Positions 1 through 12,181 are shown, numbered from the stretch's first letter. The stretch: DNA of 64,000 bases from Cadophora sp. MPI-SDFR-AT-0126 (GCA_020747065.1 JAGMVK010000015.1:1364001-1428000), one strand, 5' to 3'. Notes: generated by a model from the letters alone, not told the origin. Translations and numbers: made by a program.

Positions 1-332
1 TAACGCATCTACTCTTGATCCGAGGTGATGGTAATGCTAATCCCTGTGCTAATCAGGCCGATGCCGACCCGAACGGAAGGGTAGAGGTAAGCGAAATAAG
101 GATCCTATCAAGAACACGAATGAGTAGGGCATATTACGAGTGATCAGAGGGGGAAAGACATTGGTTAATCAATGAAGTTATCATAGAAACAGCTGAGGTT
201 ATATATTACCCTGCATTCCATATGTCAAGTGATCTAACATGTGACTACTCCTGACATAGACTCTCCGTTAATCACAAAAGACAGAAATATATTTTCTAAT
301 AAACTCCGTGTGTTCTCCTCAATTCTACATCA
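1..332. other. Unassigned left edge, no gene seen
   Basis: Balanced base composition up to about position 240, then increasingly AT-rich. The short open frames here have no recognisable domain and low-complexity translations, so no gene is called. It is the left flank of the TA-flanked element that starts at 335. Confidence 0.5.
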
Positions 333-334
333 TA

Positions 335-392
335 ACGTCTTACCCCCCCTTTTGGCTCACCCCCGCCTTTGGCCCACCCTTTTATACCAAAA
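335..392 (+). repeat. Left terminal inverted repeat
   Basis: Begins ACGTCTTACCCCCCC and ends ACCAAAA. It matches the reverse complement of 1066-1123 over its whole length with a handful of differences. Several have T here where the other arm has C, consistent with RIP-type decay of one arm. Confidence 0.8.
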
Positions 393-1065
393 CTCATTAC
401 TTTTAATAATTAATATTTTTATCATTTATTAATAAAATAAGCTGAAACTAGAGATTTATAATATTTTTTATAATGTCTTTTATATTATATAATAATGTTC
501 TCTTTATATTACGTAATATTGCAAACTAAGTATTCAAAGTCTGAGAAATTACTCCTATACAAATTTAGTATAGAAATGAATTTTCTTATTTTTCTAATAA
601 CTTTCGCAATTATTAATATAAAAACTTGAAACTTTTAATTAGAGTATATTTCATATGAGGTTTTAAGATTCTTGAGTTTCAAGTTAATTCTATTAATAAT
701 AATTTTATAATTAAGTAAAATACAAAGCACTATATAAATAATTTATATGAGAGAAATTAATTACTTAATTAAAAAACAACTACTAATACAATTACTTTAT
801 AACTCTTAAAACGTCAATGTTTATATGCGGTCTTTATATATCTCAAGTTTTATAAAATTATATAAATTATTAAAGAAGTTATTAATAAGTGATTTTTGGT
901 GTTTTTTGTATGTAAAAACTTAAATTTAATATTACGTAATAATTCATAATCTAAATTACATTTATCTTTGTAAAGTTAGTTAAGAAAAGCTAATAAGTGC
1001 GAATATAAAAAAATTATAAATTTTTATTAATTAGTTATAAAGATATTAATACCTTAAAATCGCTG

Positions 1066-1123
1066 TTTTTGGTGTAAAAGGGTGGCCAAAGGCGGGGGTG
1101 GGCCAAAGGGGGGGGTGAGACGT
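1066..1123 (-). repeat. Right terminal inverted repeat
   Basis: Reverse complement begins ACGTCTCACCCCCCCC. It pairs with 335-392 and is followed immediately by the TA target duplication. Confidence 0.8.
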
Positions 1124-1278
1124 TATAAATCGAAACAATACATGACTAAACCCGGCCATTGGAAAGGGCTTTCTCGATCATCTATTCGAACACGGGCCCG
1201 CCGCGAAGCACTCACCTGCAACGACAATGTTCATGACCAGTTCCCTAGCCGTGGCGACGAAGGTGATGACAATGCCAA

Positions 1279-1298
1279 CCCCCCCCCCCCCCCCCCCC
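1279..1298 (+). repeat. Poly-C tract
   Basis: Twenty consecutive C residues in otherwise balanced sequence. The tract makes proline- or glycine-rich open frames on both strands, which are not evidence for a gene. Confidence 0.9.
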
Positions 1299-1501
1299 AA
1301 CCCCAACTCCCAAGAGAGCTGGCTGCGTAGTGAAGCAAGGGAGTTCGGTATCTGTACGACAATTGAGAACCCGCAAAGGTCTGATGAAGAGCGCCGCAAA
1401 CAAGCATGATGACGTAGAGGCAATAACGAGACCGATAATCGAGGATCGGCTGTACTGTACTCATCAGTGTTTATTCGGATTAGCATCTGCCGGTACCTAG
1501 G

Positions 1502-1798
1502 GTGCTCAAAAATCGCATCGTTCGAGATGAGGCAGCCGAGAAGTCTGTGGAGTACTTGAGAGTAGCAATCCGCATCTTGAAGCGGGTTGCCCTGGCGAAG
1601 CTGATAGGCAGGTACATCGAGGAAAAAAAAGCCAGAACAGCTATACCCAAGAAGAGACGGAAGAGGGAATTGCCTCGATTGTCGCCGAAGGATCGTTTCA
1701 CTGATCTGCTCTTCCCAGAAACCAAGGTGACCGAGGAGCGGGGTAAGAGAGAAACGACGCGCGAAAGAAAGCCAAGGCAAAACTTAACTATTGGATAG
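1502..1798 (+). CDS. Possible small basic protein or gene fragment, unrecognised
   Basis: An open frame of 98 codons in a balanced-composition stretch (about 1130-1870). The predicted product is highly charged, rich in Lys, Arg and Glu. It has a hydrophobic helical start (residues about 15-40) followed by a strongly basic run near residues 42-56. Many codons end in G or C, unlike the AT-rich surroundings, which favours real coding ancestry. An in-frame stop lies a few codons upstream, so 1502 is the first usable ATG of this frame. I do not recognise the family. A 200-codon open frame on the opposite strand (1178-1780) depends on the poly-C tract and looks like a shadow. It may be one exon of a broken gene. 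Confidence 0.2.
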   Translation: MLKNRIVRDEAAEKSVEYLRVAIRILKRVALAKLIGRYIEEKKARTAIPKKRRKRELPRLSPKDRFTDLLFPETKVTEERGKRETTRERKPRQNLTIG

Positions 1799-2385
1799 GC
1801 TTGGGGAGTCGCTAGCAAGAATGGCACAGCGGTTTGGCCATTGTATTCTACTTCGCCTCCCTGCAAAGCTAACTGATAAAGAGTAAGTTTGTACTTCCTC
1901 GACTACGAGTGAAGCTCGCCCTTTGTTTAGCTGATCATGATTTAGCCTTTATTACCTCCCGCGGCCTCAGATGCAGGAATTTTTAGATTATATCGATTTG
2001 GCGCATCTTCGCTACAGTGGCCTGCACAGAAGGGGTAAATATGAAGCTATTCAAAGATTCATCATTTCTTGACTTTTTCTAAAGTTCTCGTAAAGTCTAG
2101 ATATCTGAATGTCTTCACTCTCCAAAACAAGCTTTGTCTCAACCTAGAATCGCAACTATTGCCTAATTAGGACTGGAAAGAATACGCGCATCAAGCAGTG
2201 TTTCCAACAATTAAAAGCTGTCTGATTGTCTATGTACGGAGGAATAGTATAGTTAAGTAGACTTCTCTGATTACAAGATATTGTTCTAAAAATATCGTCA
2301 AACTATTGGTCAATAACCTCAAAAGGTGCTAGGAATAAGCATTAATGCTTGATGTCTTGGAAGTTTCGGTAAAACCCCTACATGT

Positions 2386-2404
2386 GTGCTAGCGTAGCTA
2401 GCAC
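2386..2404. repeat. Perfect palindrome, 8-bp stem with 3-nt loop
   Basis: gtgctagc, then gta, then gctagcac. A perfect inverted repeat that could form a small hairpin. Function unknown. Confidence 0.8.
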
Positions 2405-2601
2405 GACCCCGAAAGCTCTCCCTTCAGCATTGATATTATTCTGAATCTAAGACTACGTTAAAGCACTTGGGTAAGTAAGTAAACACTTCTAAACCAGTTA
2501 CAAGGCATTACACGCCTTACTGAGGGGTGCCCTAGCCTCAGACTCTCCTCCCACCCTCCCTCGGGTCCTTTCGGGCCCTTCGGGAGTTGAAGGGAGCTAG
2601 G

Positions 2602-2626
2602 AGGTACGAAGGTACAAAGGTACAAA
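2602..2626 (+). repeat. Short tandem repeat of an 8-bp unit
   Basis: Three near-identical units (ggtacgaa, ggtacaaa, ggtacaaa) at the end of a GC-rich block. No coding role is apparent. Confidence 0.7.
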
Positions 2627-2960
2627 GAGCTTACTTTGTAGTTGGTCCCTGTTATGCAAGCATATACACCACTAGTAAGAGGTAGTTAAAAAAGCCTCGA
2701 TATGCAGGGTCAGGTGACATTTCTAACTAATCAAACGTTAGCGCGAAGAGGGCACCGATAGTAGGAAAAGATGTGGTGACACACTTAAAATATTAATGTG
2801 GTTACCTTGTTCGGTAGCAGTAAGCCCTCTCTTCAGTCGTACCTCCTTGCTTTCGGAATAATCCAACGCATGCACTTCTGATCATCGATTATTTATCTCA
2901 CAACCCCGAGTGCGGCAATCGAAACTGCAGCGTTTGAAAAGAAGCACTATTAGCAAGAGC

Positions 2961-5660
2961 TGTAGCCGGATTCGGTCTATCCGGCGTATACGCTTTAATC
3001 TACATACAAACCGTTAGTCTATTCCCCTTCCCAAAGACTCCAGTTCGCCAGAGTACCTCTAGAAGACTAAAATAGAAACGCTAACGACGGCAGTGATAAC
3101 TTAGATAGTGATTTAGAGTAGAAAGTTATATTAATTAGTAGGTGATGCTCTAATAACAAAGCCATATAACGAAATTCTTTTCAATTTGTTAATAATTCAA
3201 GTATAGTATGATTTAGCTGCTTAGAGAATCGTGCCTTATATATTATAAATATATAGTACTTTTACTAGAATATAACTTACTTGCTATTAATCGAACTTCT
3301 TTCTTGCTTTTACGCTAATTAAATCTTATGCTATCTAGTATTATGTATAGGTTCCTAAGCTCACGTAATAATAACCTATACTCCTTTACTCTCTTTCGCT
3401 ATACGAATACAAGATAATAATAGAGCGTTTTATCGAACTACTACAGTAAAGTAGCGCTGAGTATAGATATATTTATTATAGCCCTTACTAATTATAAAGA
3501 ATCGTAGCTTTTTATTCTTACTTATCCTTAGCAAGGCTTTTATTTTATTCTTAATATTAAATAAGGGGATTTCTATGTATTAAATCATCTAGAGACTATT
3601 ACTATATAAGTGCTTTACTATCTTGATTTCCTGTATCAGAGTTAGGTCGTTTCCTCAATTAATATGCATTACTATTATAAGAATATTAATAGCTGAAGTC
3701 CAAAGCACCTTTTCTCTTATACTAGTATTAGATTTCGTTTTATTAGTAATAGTCCAGAACTAGGACGAAGTAGTTCAGGTCATATAATATTTCAAAATCA
3801 ATTAATCCCTATAAATTACTATGTGTATCTTAAAGGAAACAGCGGATACCTATAGTATTAATAGCGTATATTAATCACTTTTAAACAGTGTCATAGTAAT
3901 TAGTTTTCCTTAGAACTAGTAACTGCTAAAGTTAGCCTCCCTTACCTAAGAGAGCTGTGTCCCGTTCTTCTTAATTTAGCTAGGTGCGTAGCGAATACCG
4001 ATTGCGCTTCGCGGCTAGGTAGATAGTTTCCATAAGATATTTATAGTTACAGTATAGCTACTATAGCTTACTGTAAGGTCCTAGGTGTAACTTTTAAGTA
4101 GCCCGGGAAGCAGATACTTAAAAGCTATTACTCTGAATTCTTGAATATCTAGTCCGTCTCGCTAAAGCAACTTATTAGCTATATTATTAGTCTTTTCTAG
4201 ATCTATTACTATTATTAGGCTAAAGTACCGCGTTCTCGCTATACTTTAGACGGTTAACGTAACAACTGCGTTAAGCGCGAGGTACATAGCAGGATCAACG
4301 ATATAGCTAGTGTTATAAGTCGAGTCTATAACCTTAGTCACTTACTTAGAGTAGATATCACTAAAGCTAAATAAGGTAGTCTTAGGTAAATCTACTATTT
4401 CCGTATACCGGGCATATTCACGCAACTATTCCTACAGTTCCTTTAATACCTAAGCAATTTTAGTCTTCACTATAGAATCCTATCTATAAGCTTATATTAC
4501 ATTAGAATAAGTTACTAGAGCTAAGTTACTAATAATCTAAAGAATTAGCGCTATTAAGTACTTTTTCTCTTAATCCGCGCAATAATTCTTAGATAGAAAC
4601 AACTAACAATTCTCAATAAAATAGATAACTAGGCTATAGGCGAGCTCACTTATTATCTGAATAGCTATAGACTACTTACTAGGCTCCTTAATAAAGAAGG
4701 TATAATAATTATTAAAGAAGGACCTTACTTAATTAAGCAGGAGGCGATAAAGGTGTATAATCTCATCCTATAATTACTTAAATATATACTTTAAGATATC
4801 CGCGTTTAATTTATAGACTTCCAATTCCTAAAAATTCATCTTCATAACCGCGATTTCCATAATCAATCATATCCCAGGACTACTACAAATTATCTTCTCC
4901 TTAACTTTAACATAGGTACTCTTAGGAAGTAGTCAGGAGAAAAGTATCACTAGCCATACTACATGGATACAATACTTCAGAGTCATCTTAATAATCGCCT
5001 CATTAACAAAATTTTCAAATACATATACTAATAACTCTACTAGCATTATAGGATCTATCCTATCATATAGTCCCGTGTCTAAATTCTTCGCGCTCACAGC
5101 TATAGCTAACTCGTATATATATAAGACAGGGATAATTATCTTTGAATACCCAAAGAAAGTATAGATAAACTAAGTTATCTAGAATAATAAGGTTAGAAAG
5201 CGTCTTAAGACTTTTATTTTAGCTATTATATAAAAGACAAGATTATCTAATTCTGAATTATTATAGTATAACTTATAGGTAATAATTATAAGGAAAAATT
5301 AAAAGAGTAGTATTAATTATTAGAAGATCTACTAGAGATCTTAGGACTAGAGTCTAATAGTACCTTATATCAATTCTAGATGCACTAAAGTATTTCTACC
5401 CAGGGCAGTAATTACCTTATTAATAATTATTAGAGACGCAACTAGCCCGTATCCAAGATTCTTAGCCGCAAGGATTACTTACGGTTATATATTCGGCTTA
5501 AAAGTAATTCTAATTAGATCCCGAAGTATATTAGTAGTACTAAAAGCCGTATAGAAGACTTCCTACTAGGGATTAATAGCACTTGAGCTCTACTAGTCTT
5601 AATCTGCCATCTTTATAAAGCACAGCAATTATTATAAGCGCAGAGTTCTTTAAAGCAACG
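2961..5660. other. Unidentified AT-rich, RIP-like decayed sequence
   Basis: About 2.7 kb rich in TA, with stops in every frame at the density expected of RIP-mutated repeats. No LTRs, TIRs or recognisable polymerase motifs were found. Two stretches keep low stop density once Trp- and Gln-derived stops are ignored: the minus strand at roughly 4500-4200 and the plus strand at roughly 5285-5590. Neither matches a family I recognise. It may be a decayed transposon or a RIP-mutated duplicated gene. Confidence 0.4.
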
Positions 5661-5927
5661 TATAGTTGATAAGGAAGACTTATATCTCTCTGTGGAGGGC
5701 TCAGCCTTACGATTTCTGTATTTACCACCAGTCAGGTGACGGTAGTATGAGTCACATGACCGAATACGTGGCAAAATGCCCCGCAGGACTCCTGTATCCC
5801 CCTGTCGATTTGGAGCGCGCTAGTTGGCCCAATCGCGCAGCCGAGGAGAATATCTCGGTTCCGTCAAATGACTAATGCTTGTCACTAAAAACTTTGGCTC
5901 TCCGTAATCCAGCTAAAAGCAAATAAT
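5661..5927. other. Border of the AT-rich block with the first gene island
   Basis: Composition returns to balanced here. A 69-codon plus-strand frame (5666-5875) has no recognisable domain and sits exactly at the composition boundary, so it is not called. The sequence next to 5928 turns AT-rich again for about 40 bp, where the lyase pseudogene loses its C-terminus. Confidence 0.35.
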
Positions 5928-6972
5928 TTAGTAAACATGAGGAGTGTTTCTACTTGTAACGCCATCACACCTCACAAACCCCTCATCATAAGGCACGCTT
6001 CCACCCATCAGATAGTGCGTCGTATACTCTAACCCTGCCATCAGTCGATTATCCAGTTCCGCAAAGAAATCATTAGGATCATATTGGTTCTCTATGATTT
6101 TAAACGCTTCAACTAAATTCCCTAGTCCAAGTTGCGTATGCTGCTGATCGCGATCGCTCTCGGAGCTCTGGCCGGTGGGAGAAATAGTACCGGACAGATT
6201 GGCGCTGGAGGAATACAAAATTGGTTCTTTGGCGTAGTTGTAAAGTGTGGCGTTTCAAGGAATACAGCAGAGGCGAGCATGAATTTCTCGCTGGAGGTAC
6301 CCCAGTTCGCTTGGAAGAGGTAGCTGACTGCGGGGGTGGAGTTGGTGAGGGATGCGGGGGGCACGAGGACATCGTTTACCATGGTGGAAAACGTGTCGAT
6401 GGAGGAGGCGGTCCAGCCTCCGGAATAGGAGGCGCCGGAGTAGGTGTACCGAATTATTTCGGCGGCGTTGACGAGGTTGGAGCCGAAGAGGGCGGCGGCG
6501 AGCTGGTCGTCAGTTCCTGGTGAGCACGGTAAGTCATCAGTGTGGTAAGTCATCAGTGTAACCATCATTTTGGAGGATTCTTACCATTGAGCACTTCCAG
6601 AGTACTTCCCCAACCCGACAGAATGGCTGTTGCCTTGTCCGCATAGCTTGTGCTGCCCGAGATTGTCCACATCATTGCTAATTGTAATGCGGCCACACTA
6701 TCGCTCGCAAACTGGCCCATGCAGACAATCAGATTAGCATTCTTGTCTGGAGTAACGACTGGACAGGCTCCCGTGAACGAGTATATCAACAGTGAATTCG
6801 AGTCCGCTGCAAAGGCTTGATACGCCTCATACCAGGGTTGGGTTTTGGAAGCAACGAGCTTTTTTATACGCGAGAGATCTGCTATGTTGTGTAGGATCCC
6901 TGGATGAACCCATGATACAGCAAGTCTGCTAAATCCTAAGTACACTGCCAGAGTACGAAGAGAGGGCTTCAT
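5928..6972 (-). pseudogene. Secreted alginate lyase-like (chondroitin AC/alginate lyase fold) protein, frameshifted and truncated
   Basis: Family role: alpha/alpha-toroid polysaccharide lyases of the alginate lyase domain type cleave uronate-containing polysaccharides outside the cell. Seen here: the ATG at 6970-6972 starts a hydrophobic leader that ends just before WVHPGILHN, the usual mature start of fungal members. An ATG 25 codons further up would spoil the signal peptide. Exon 1 runs to 6585 (…STLEVLNG). A 68-bp GT-AG intron lies at 6517-6584. Exon 2 continues through TDDQLAAALFG, NAAEIIRYTYSG and YLFQANWGTSSEKFMLASAVF. Near 6260 the frame shifts by one base, best explained by loss of one A in a short A run. 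It then continues with SESDRDQQHTQLGLGN and ends at a stop at 5928, short of the family's usual C-terminus. The frameshift and truncation make a pseudogene, unless the frameshift is a sequencing error. Family confidence is good. The exact substrate is unknown. Confidence 0.78.
6528..6559 (+). repeat. 16-bp tandem duplication inside the lyase intron
   Basis: Two exact copies of ggtaagtcatcagtgt (6528-6543 and 6544-6559) within the 68-bp intron. Without the duplication the intron would be about 52 bp, still a normal fungal size. Confidence 0.9.
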
Positions 6973-7862
6973 AATGTAAAAGTAGAATTGCCCAGACCGA
7001 CTAGGATATTTATGAGATGGTTTAGCACCAAAAGAATAGTATAACAAAAACTTTCACGAGAATATTATGTTTTCGAACGGCAACAACCTCTATATTTGAT
7101 AGCACCAAGCTCCTTTTCCTTCCCTTCATTCTATCGCCGCGGAGTAGATCTCGGAGCAAAGCTCATCTTAAACTTATTTCATTTTTAGTAGCTGAAATGA
7201 GAACTGCCGAGTGGCGGATTTCCAAAACCCAAATTTGGGATTTTAAATTAACAGATCCTGAAACTTTGTATTAAGGGAAATTGGAGTAATTAAAACAAAG
7301 CTGATACCCAGTTTATTTCAAAGTTTAATTATCATCTTTAACTAGTTTTAATTTCACTTTATTACGTGGCGTTGCGCAAGTGTAACGATTGTTTTAGCTA
7401 AGTTGCTCAAGGTACTCAGGACTGAGTCAGGGGTGAGCCGAGGGTGATTAACACTCGAGCAAGAGCGGCAAGCTTACTAACCCCATGCGACGCACAAGAA
7501 AGAGAAAATCGATTCATGATACTTTCGATGTAAGATAAGGCCCTTCCCCGCCGCCGCCCCCCCTACTTTTTTTTAAGATATATAGATTTAACATATATAA
7601 TAGTCACTGCACCAGTTTCTTACATCTTCCAGATTTCTTTGCTTTTAACTTCGGGCGATTTCTTTGTAGAAATAAGCTGCTGAAGTAATCGGCTCGAGAG
7701 TTGCAATCATGAGACAGAGTAGGAAGAGCTATTGTTGGCACCCAGAGACGGCTCATACAACGGCAGCCACCACCAAGTCATCTCCTGATACTTTTTGGAC
7801 TTGACCAGGCATATGTGAGGCAATGAGGTCGGACAGGCTCTTCCCGTCTTGAGTGCTGAAGC
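6973..7862. other. Intergenic region between the lyase and HET pseudogenes
   Basis: No gene seen. It is the presumed 5' flank of the lyase pseudogene and the 3' flank of the HET pseudogene. It includes a C-rich then T-rich tract at about 7545-7572. A plus-strand frame at 7849-8043 is a shadow of the HET gene. Confidence 0.5.
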
Positions 7863-9747
7863 TCACTTGAGATGGAATTCCTGCATAGCATTCGCGTCTT
7901 GCTTTGCCCAAAATTCGCCATTCATGATGCCATGGACATACGCATCGCCTATCAGCCTGAAGCCACCTTCACATGGTCTCAGAACCATAGGCACAGAAGC
8001 TCCTTCAATGAGGCAGATCAAGTCTCCCATCTCTGATTGGTAATGCGTCATACCCACATATCCTTTTGACGTCGTCATAAGCCTTGTACACATCCTGCCT
8101 AACTGAATAGAATCGACAAACCCCTTACTCCTGTTCGTACTGGACCTAATCGTAGAAGTGGGGTCTGTGGCCCATTCATGCAATCTGAGGCCGTACAAAT
8201 AAAAGTCACTTGCTGCTTCAAATGCTTTTTGAAAGTGCGGGGAACGTTTCCTGATAAGGGTCTCTATATCCCGTGACCATAGCTGTTTGAAGCATCGCGA
8301 GAAGTCACTACCAGCCGTGGAGTACCAATTCAGAGAGTTTTTCACCGTGCGGTCCTTGATCAGAGTCCGGCAGATGGCGTCGTACAAGCCGTCCATGGAA
8401 CCATATGGACTTTGCTGAGCAGAGTTTTGAGACTCGTATGCAGAGACAGGCGCAGAGGAGTGAAGAGATGATTTCGTTTCACCGCTGAGATATCGTCGAC
8501 TTATGTCTTTGACTGTGTCGAAAATATAGCCTCGTACGATTAGAACAAGTCCATCTTCTGAGAACTTCACCGAAGCTTCAGAGACAGCCTTTCCGCAGGC
8601 AGAATATCCGGACTCTAACCCCCTAACCCTCCGTGATGACACTGACGGACCGCTTCGACCTGTCCTCCACAAACTTGGCCAGTCTGTTACCCATGATGGC
8701 AGGTCCGTTCGCTTTGGCTTCGCGGGATTATCCAGGCAAATGATGTCCAATGGCCTTCTTTAGAAGTCCATTGGGAGATCGTTTCAGCGTAGACATCGTC
8801 ATGTCCCTCAAGATTTCATCGAGGCTTCGTCCATAATCGGGCGACGGGACTAATGTTTCCCCATCACAGGTGAGTCCAAGGATACCGAAAATCTTGTCTT
8901 TAGGCTCACTGGCTTTCGACAAGCACGAGAAGCTGAGCGCCGACTGCAAATCGACATCACTACCGACCGTCCCTTCTCCTCTATGCACCATTTTTGCAAT
9001 TAGGAGGATGCCCTTAAGCTCCGTGTACCCATTCAAGCTATAAGCAAGGGGCATCATCCTTAGTCTGTCAAATTTGTCTTGCAGTGTTTCAAGCGTAAGC
9101 ATATGGAGTCCCCAGAGAAATACCACGGACCTACTTAACGCTAGCTCTTGGATTATCCACGTGCGTTTCCAGTATCTGACGGCAAGCAGAGCTTTTATAG
9201 CTTCAAAGTTTATGTCACTGAAGTATTGAAAATCTGAAAAGAACTGAAAGGCTAGTTTGGCATGGTCTCCAAGGTCCGATCCGAGCCATGCGATGGTTTG
9301 GCTGGCTGTGTAGTATATATCTCGCATGCGCAGGATTTGATGATTGCGTTCCGTTGTGTCGGCTTGATTAATGCACAACGCGTCTACCCAGATCACCGTG
9401 TACGCTTGCCAGCGGAGCTCAAGCAAGGCCGCGAAGAGATTTTGGGTCACAGGAACAATGCAGTTATTGACTGTGATCGGGACCGAATCGTTTGAGTCAC
9501 CCCAACAGTATGACAAGGCTGTGTAGGCGGTTGCATATATTTGGGTATGGGAGAGGGTGCAGATGATAGGATCGGATTTTAGGCCAAGTTGTATTGTGAG
9601 GATACGTATCTCCGTGTTCTCGAGTGGCAGGTATGTGATTCCAGTTTGCTGTCTCTGCGTTTCCTGAAATGCTTTGAAATCCATAGAAGCTTCTCCGCCA
9701 CGCTTGCTTCCACGAAATCGTCCGAAGGCGTTTTTGAATGACGGCAT
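7863..9747 (-). pseudogene. HET-domain (heterokaryon incompatibility) protein with one frameshift
   Basis: HET-domain proteins (PF06985) act in non-self recognition and programmed cell death when genetically different hyphae fuse. The first part (ATG at 9745-9747, 339 codons) has the full N-terminal HET core: YTALSYCWG at residues 75-83, WVDALCINQ at 120-128, then RMRDIYYTASQTIAWLG. It follows with RYWKRTWIIQELAL and SEPKDKIFGILGL. At about 8750 the frame runs into a stop (…KKAIGHHLPG) while a second frame takes over with LDIICLDNPAKP…LPSWVTDWPS. That frame carries the usual C-terminal part (LICLIEGASVPMVLRPCEGGF…YVHGIMNGE) to the stop at 7863. No GT-AG intron fits the junction, so a single-base indel is the simplest explanation. 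Otherwise the gene is near full length (about 630 residues) with normal codon use and little RIP. It could be a recent pseudogene or an assembly error. Confidence 0.85.
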
Positions 9748-10120
9748 GGTATTGATCCTTTCTCAGAGTGTGGACAGGAATACACACGCTCAAAGAGACG
9801 ATGGCAGGACGGATAAATGAGGCAGGGCGGATAAATGAGGCAGGACTAGAATCGGTGGCTTGTCATCTCGACACGGCTCCTGGCAGTGCGCCCCATGTAA
9901 GAATTTTAACTAATGCAACCAATTAAATCGCTAGGTAGCAGTAACCCGCTGGCGCAAAGATAGCAAGATAATAGAAACTGAAGAGTTAGAAAAGTAAGAT
10001 TATCTATTTTAATAAAACCAATTATTAATAATCACAAAGGATTGTGGCCTAGCGCCTTGGTAGCCTTGGCAGTGTGGCTGAGTTTTAATTCGGAAATGTT
10101 CAAGGCGGAAGCCGATTTCG
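9748..10120. other. Intergenic region with an 18-bp tandem repeat
   Basis: Presumed promoter side of the HET pseudogene. Apart from the tandem repeat at 9803-9846, no feature is recognised. The part from about 9900 to 10050 is AT-rich. Confidence 0.5.
9803..9846 (+). repeat. 18-bp tandem repeat, about 2.4 copies
   Basis: Units ggcaggacggataaatga (9803-9820) and ggcagggcggataaatga (9821-9838), then a partial third copy. They lie about 60-100 bp upstream of the HET start codon. Confidence 0.9.
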
Positions 10121-11503
<1,383 letters not shown>

Positions 11504-11505
<2 letters not shown>

Positions 11506-11560
11506 GACCACCCCCCCCCCCCCCCCCCCTCCCATTTGGACCACCTCGCTTAGCACACCG
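11504..11560 (+). repeat. C-rich end of a presumed DNA transposon inserted in the ABC gene
   Basis: The coding sequence stops at a TA (11504-11505). It is followed by GACCA, nineteen C (11511-11529), then TTTGGACCACCTCGCTTAGCAC, after which composition collapses to AT-rich. The arrangement (TA target, C-run, TTTGG-CCACC motif) resembles the TIRs at 335 and 1123. A related inverted block lies at 45199-45262. The matching right end of this element was not identified with confidence. Confidence 0.5.
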
Positions 11561-12176
11561 CTATTTTCACTTACCTACCTTTAATAATTCATAACTATTT
11601 CATTCTCTTATTAATTTTCTTGATTTTTTAAATCTAAATTAAGACGACAATAGAGTCAAGATATATTAAGTATAATAGGCTTTAAGTAATTAACACGATT
11701 AAAAATAGCAAGTCTAAATAATATACTTTAATTAAGTAAAGTATTCTAAGGTCTACATTTAAACATCGCATTTATAACCTCAACACCTATTACGAGTCTG
11801 CTAGTTACTTATAAAAGCTACTTATAGTACTAGAGGGCCGTTTTACGTATTAAATTTTGACTTAAAAAACACTAAGGTTTAATATTACTTATATATATGT
11901 ACGGCTTTTTAAGAAACGGCTTTATACACTTTAAAGGAATATTTGTCTACTCGAAAAACAATAGGTATAACGGTTTTTTAAGTAGAATCTTGTTTTAAAT
12001 ACTAAAAAACAATATTCTATTAATTTTATACATGCTAGTAATATAATATTTAATATTATTAAGCCGTAGTTTTAGAAATTACAGATTCTAGTTATTAAGA
12101 CAATTTTACTAAAAAAATCAATAAAATATAAACAAGGCAAGGATTGCAAAAGGCCTTAGAGTTAATGGCTTAATTA
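11561..12176. other. AT-rich interior of the presumed DNA transposon, left part
   Basis: No coding content is readable. It is continuous with 40932 onward once the copia element and its ttaat target duplication are removed. Confidence 0.45.
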
Positions 12177-12181
12177 TTAAT

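Larger units (their letters stand above)
333..1125. mobile_element. Short TA-flanked DNA element with 58-bp TIRs (MITE-like)
   Basis: A 789-bp element (335-1123) bounded by long terminal inverted repeats and flanked on both sides by the dinucleotide TA (333-334 and 1124-1125). TA is the target duplication used by Tc1/mariner and pogo/Fot1 transposons. The arms are C-rich on the left and G-rich on the right, and the interior is very AT-rich with no coding potential. It therefore reads as a non-autonomous relative of a Tc1/mariner-pogo element, or a full element whose interior RIP has erased. No transposase can be read. The family assignment is inferred from the TA target and TIR architecture only. 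Confidence 0.75.
1871..2960. other. Non-coding stretch with hairpins and short repeats
   Basis: No credible gene. It holds a perfect 8-bp-stem palindrome at 2386-2404 and a GC-rich block at about 2519-2640. That block contains a stem-loop at 2520-2541, repeated cgggccctttcggg-type motifs around 2565-2590, and three copies of an aggtacaa-like unit at 2602-2626. The GC-rich block resembles an LTR or transposon end, but no partner copy is found in the window. Confidence 0.45.

Noticed and set aside
241..432. 63-codon plus-strand open frame overlapping the left TIR
   Set aside because: It runs into the terminal inverted repeat and then Ile/Leu-rich AT sequence. No domain or coding composition.
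1178..1780. 200-codon minus-strand open frame
   Set aside because: Its length depends on the poly-C tract read as glycine. Codon composition is poorer than that of the overlapping plus-strand frame, and no motif is present.
5666..5875. 69-codon plus-strand frame at a composition boundary
   Set aside because: No recognisable domain, no homologous structure in the neighbours, and it ends exactly where the lyase pseudogene flank begins.
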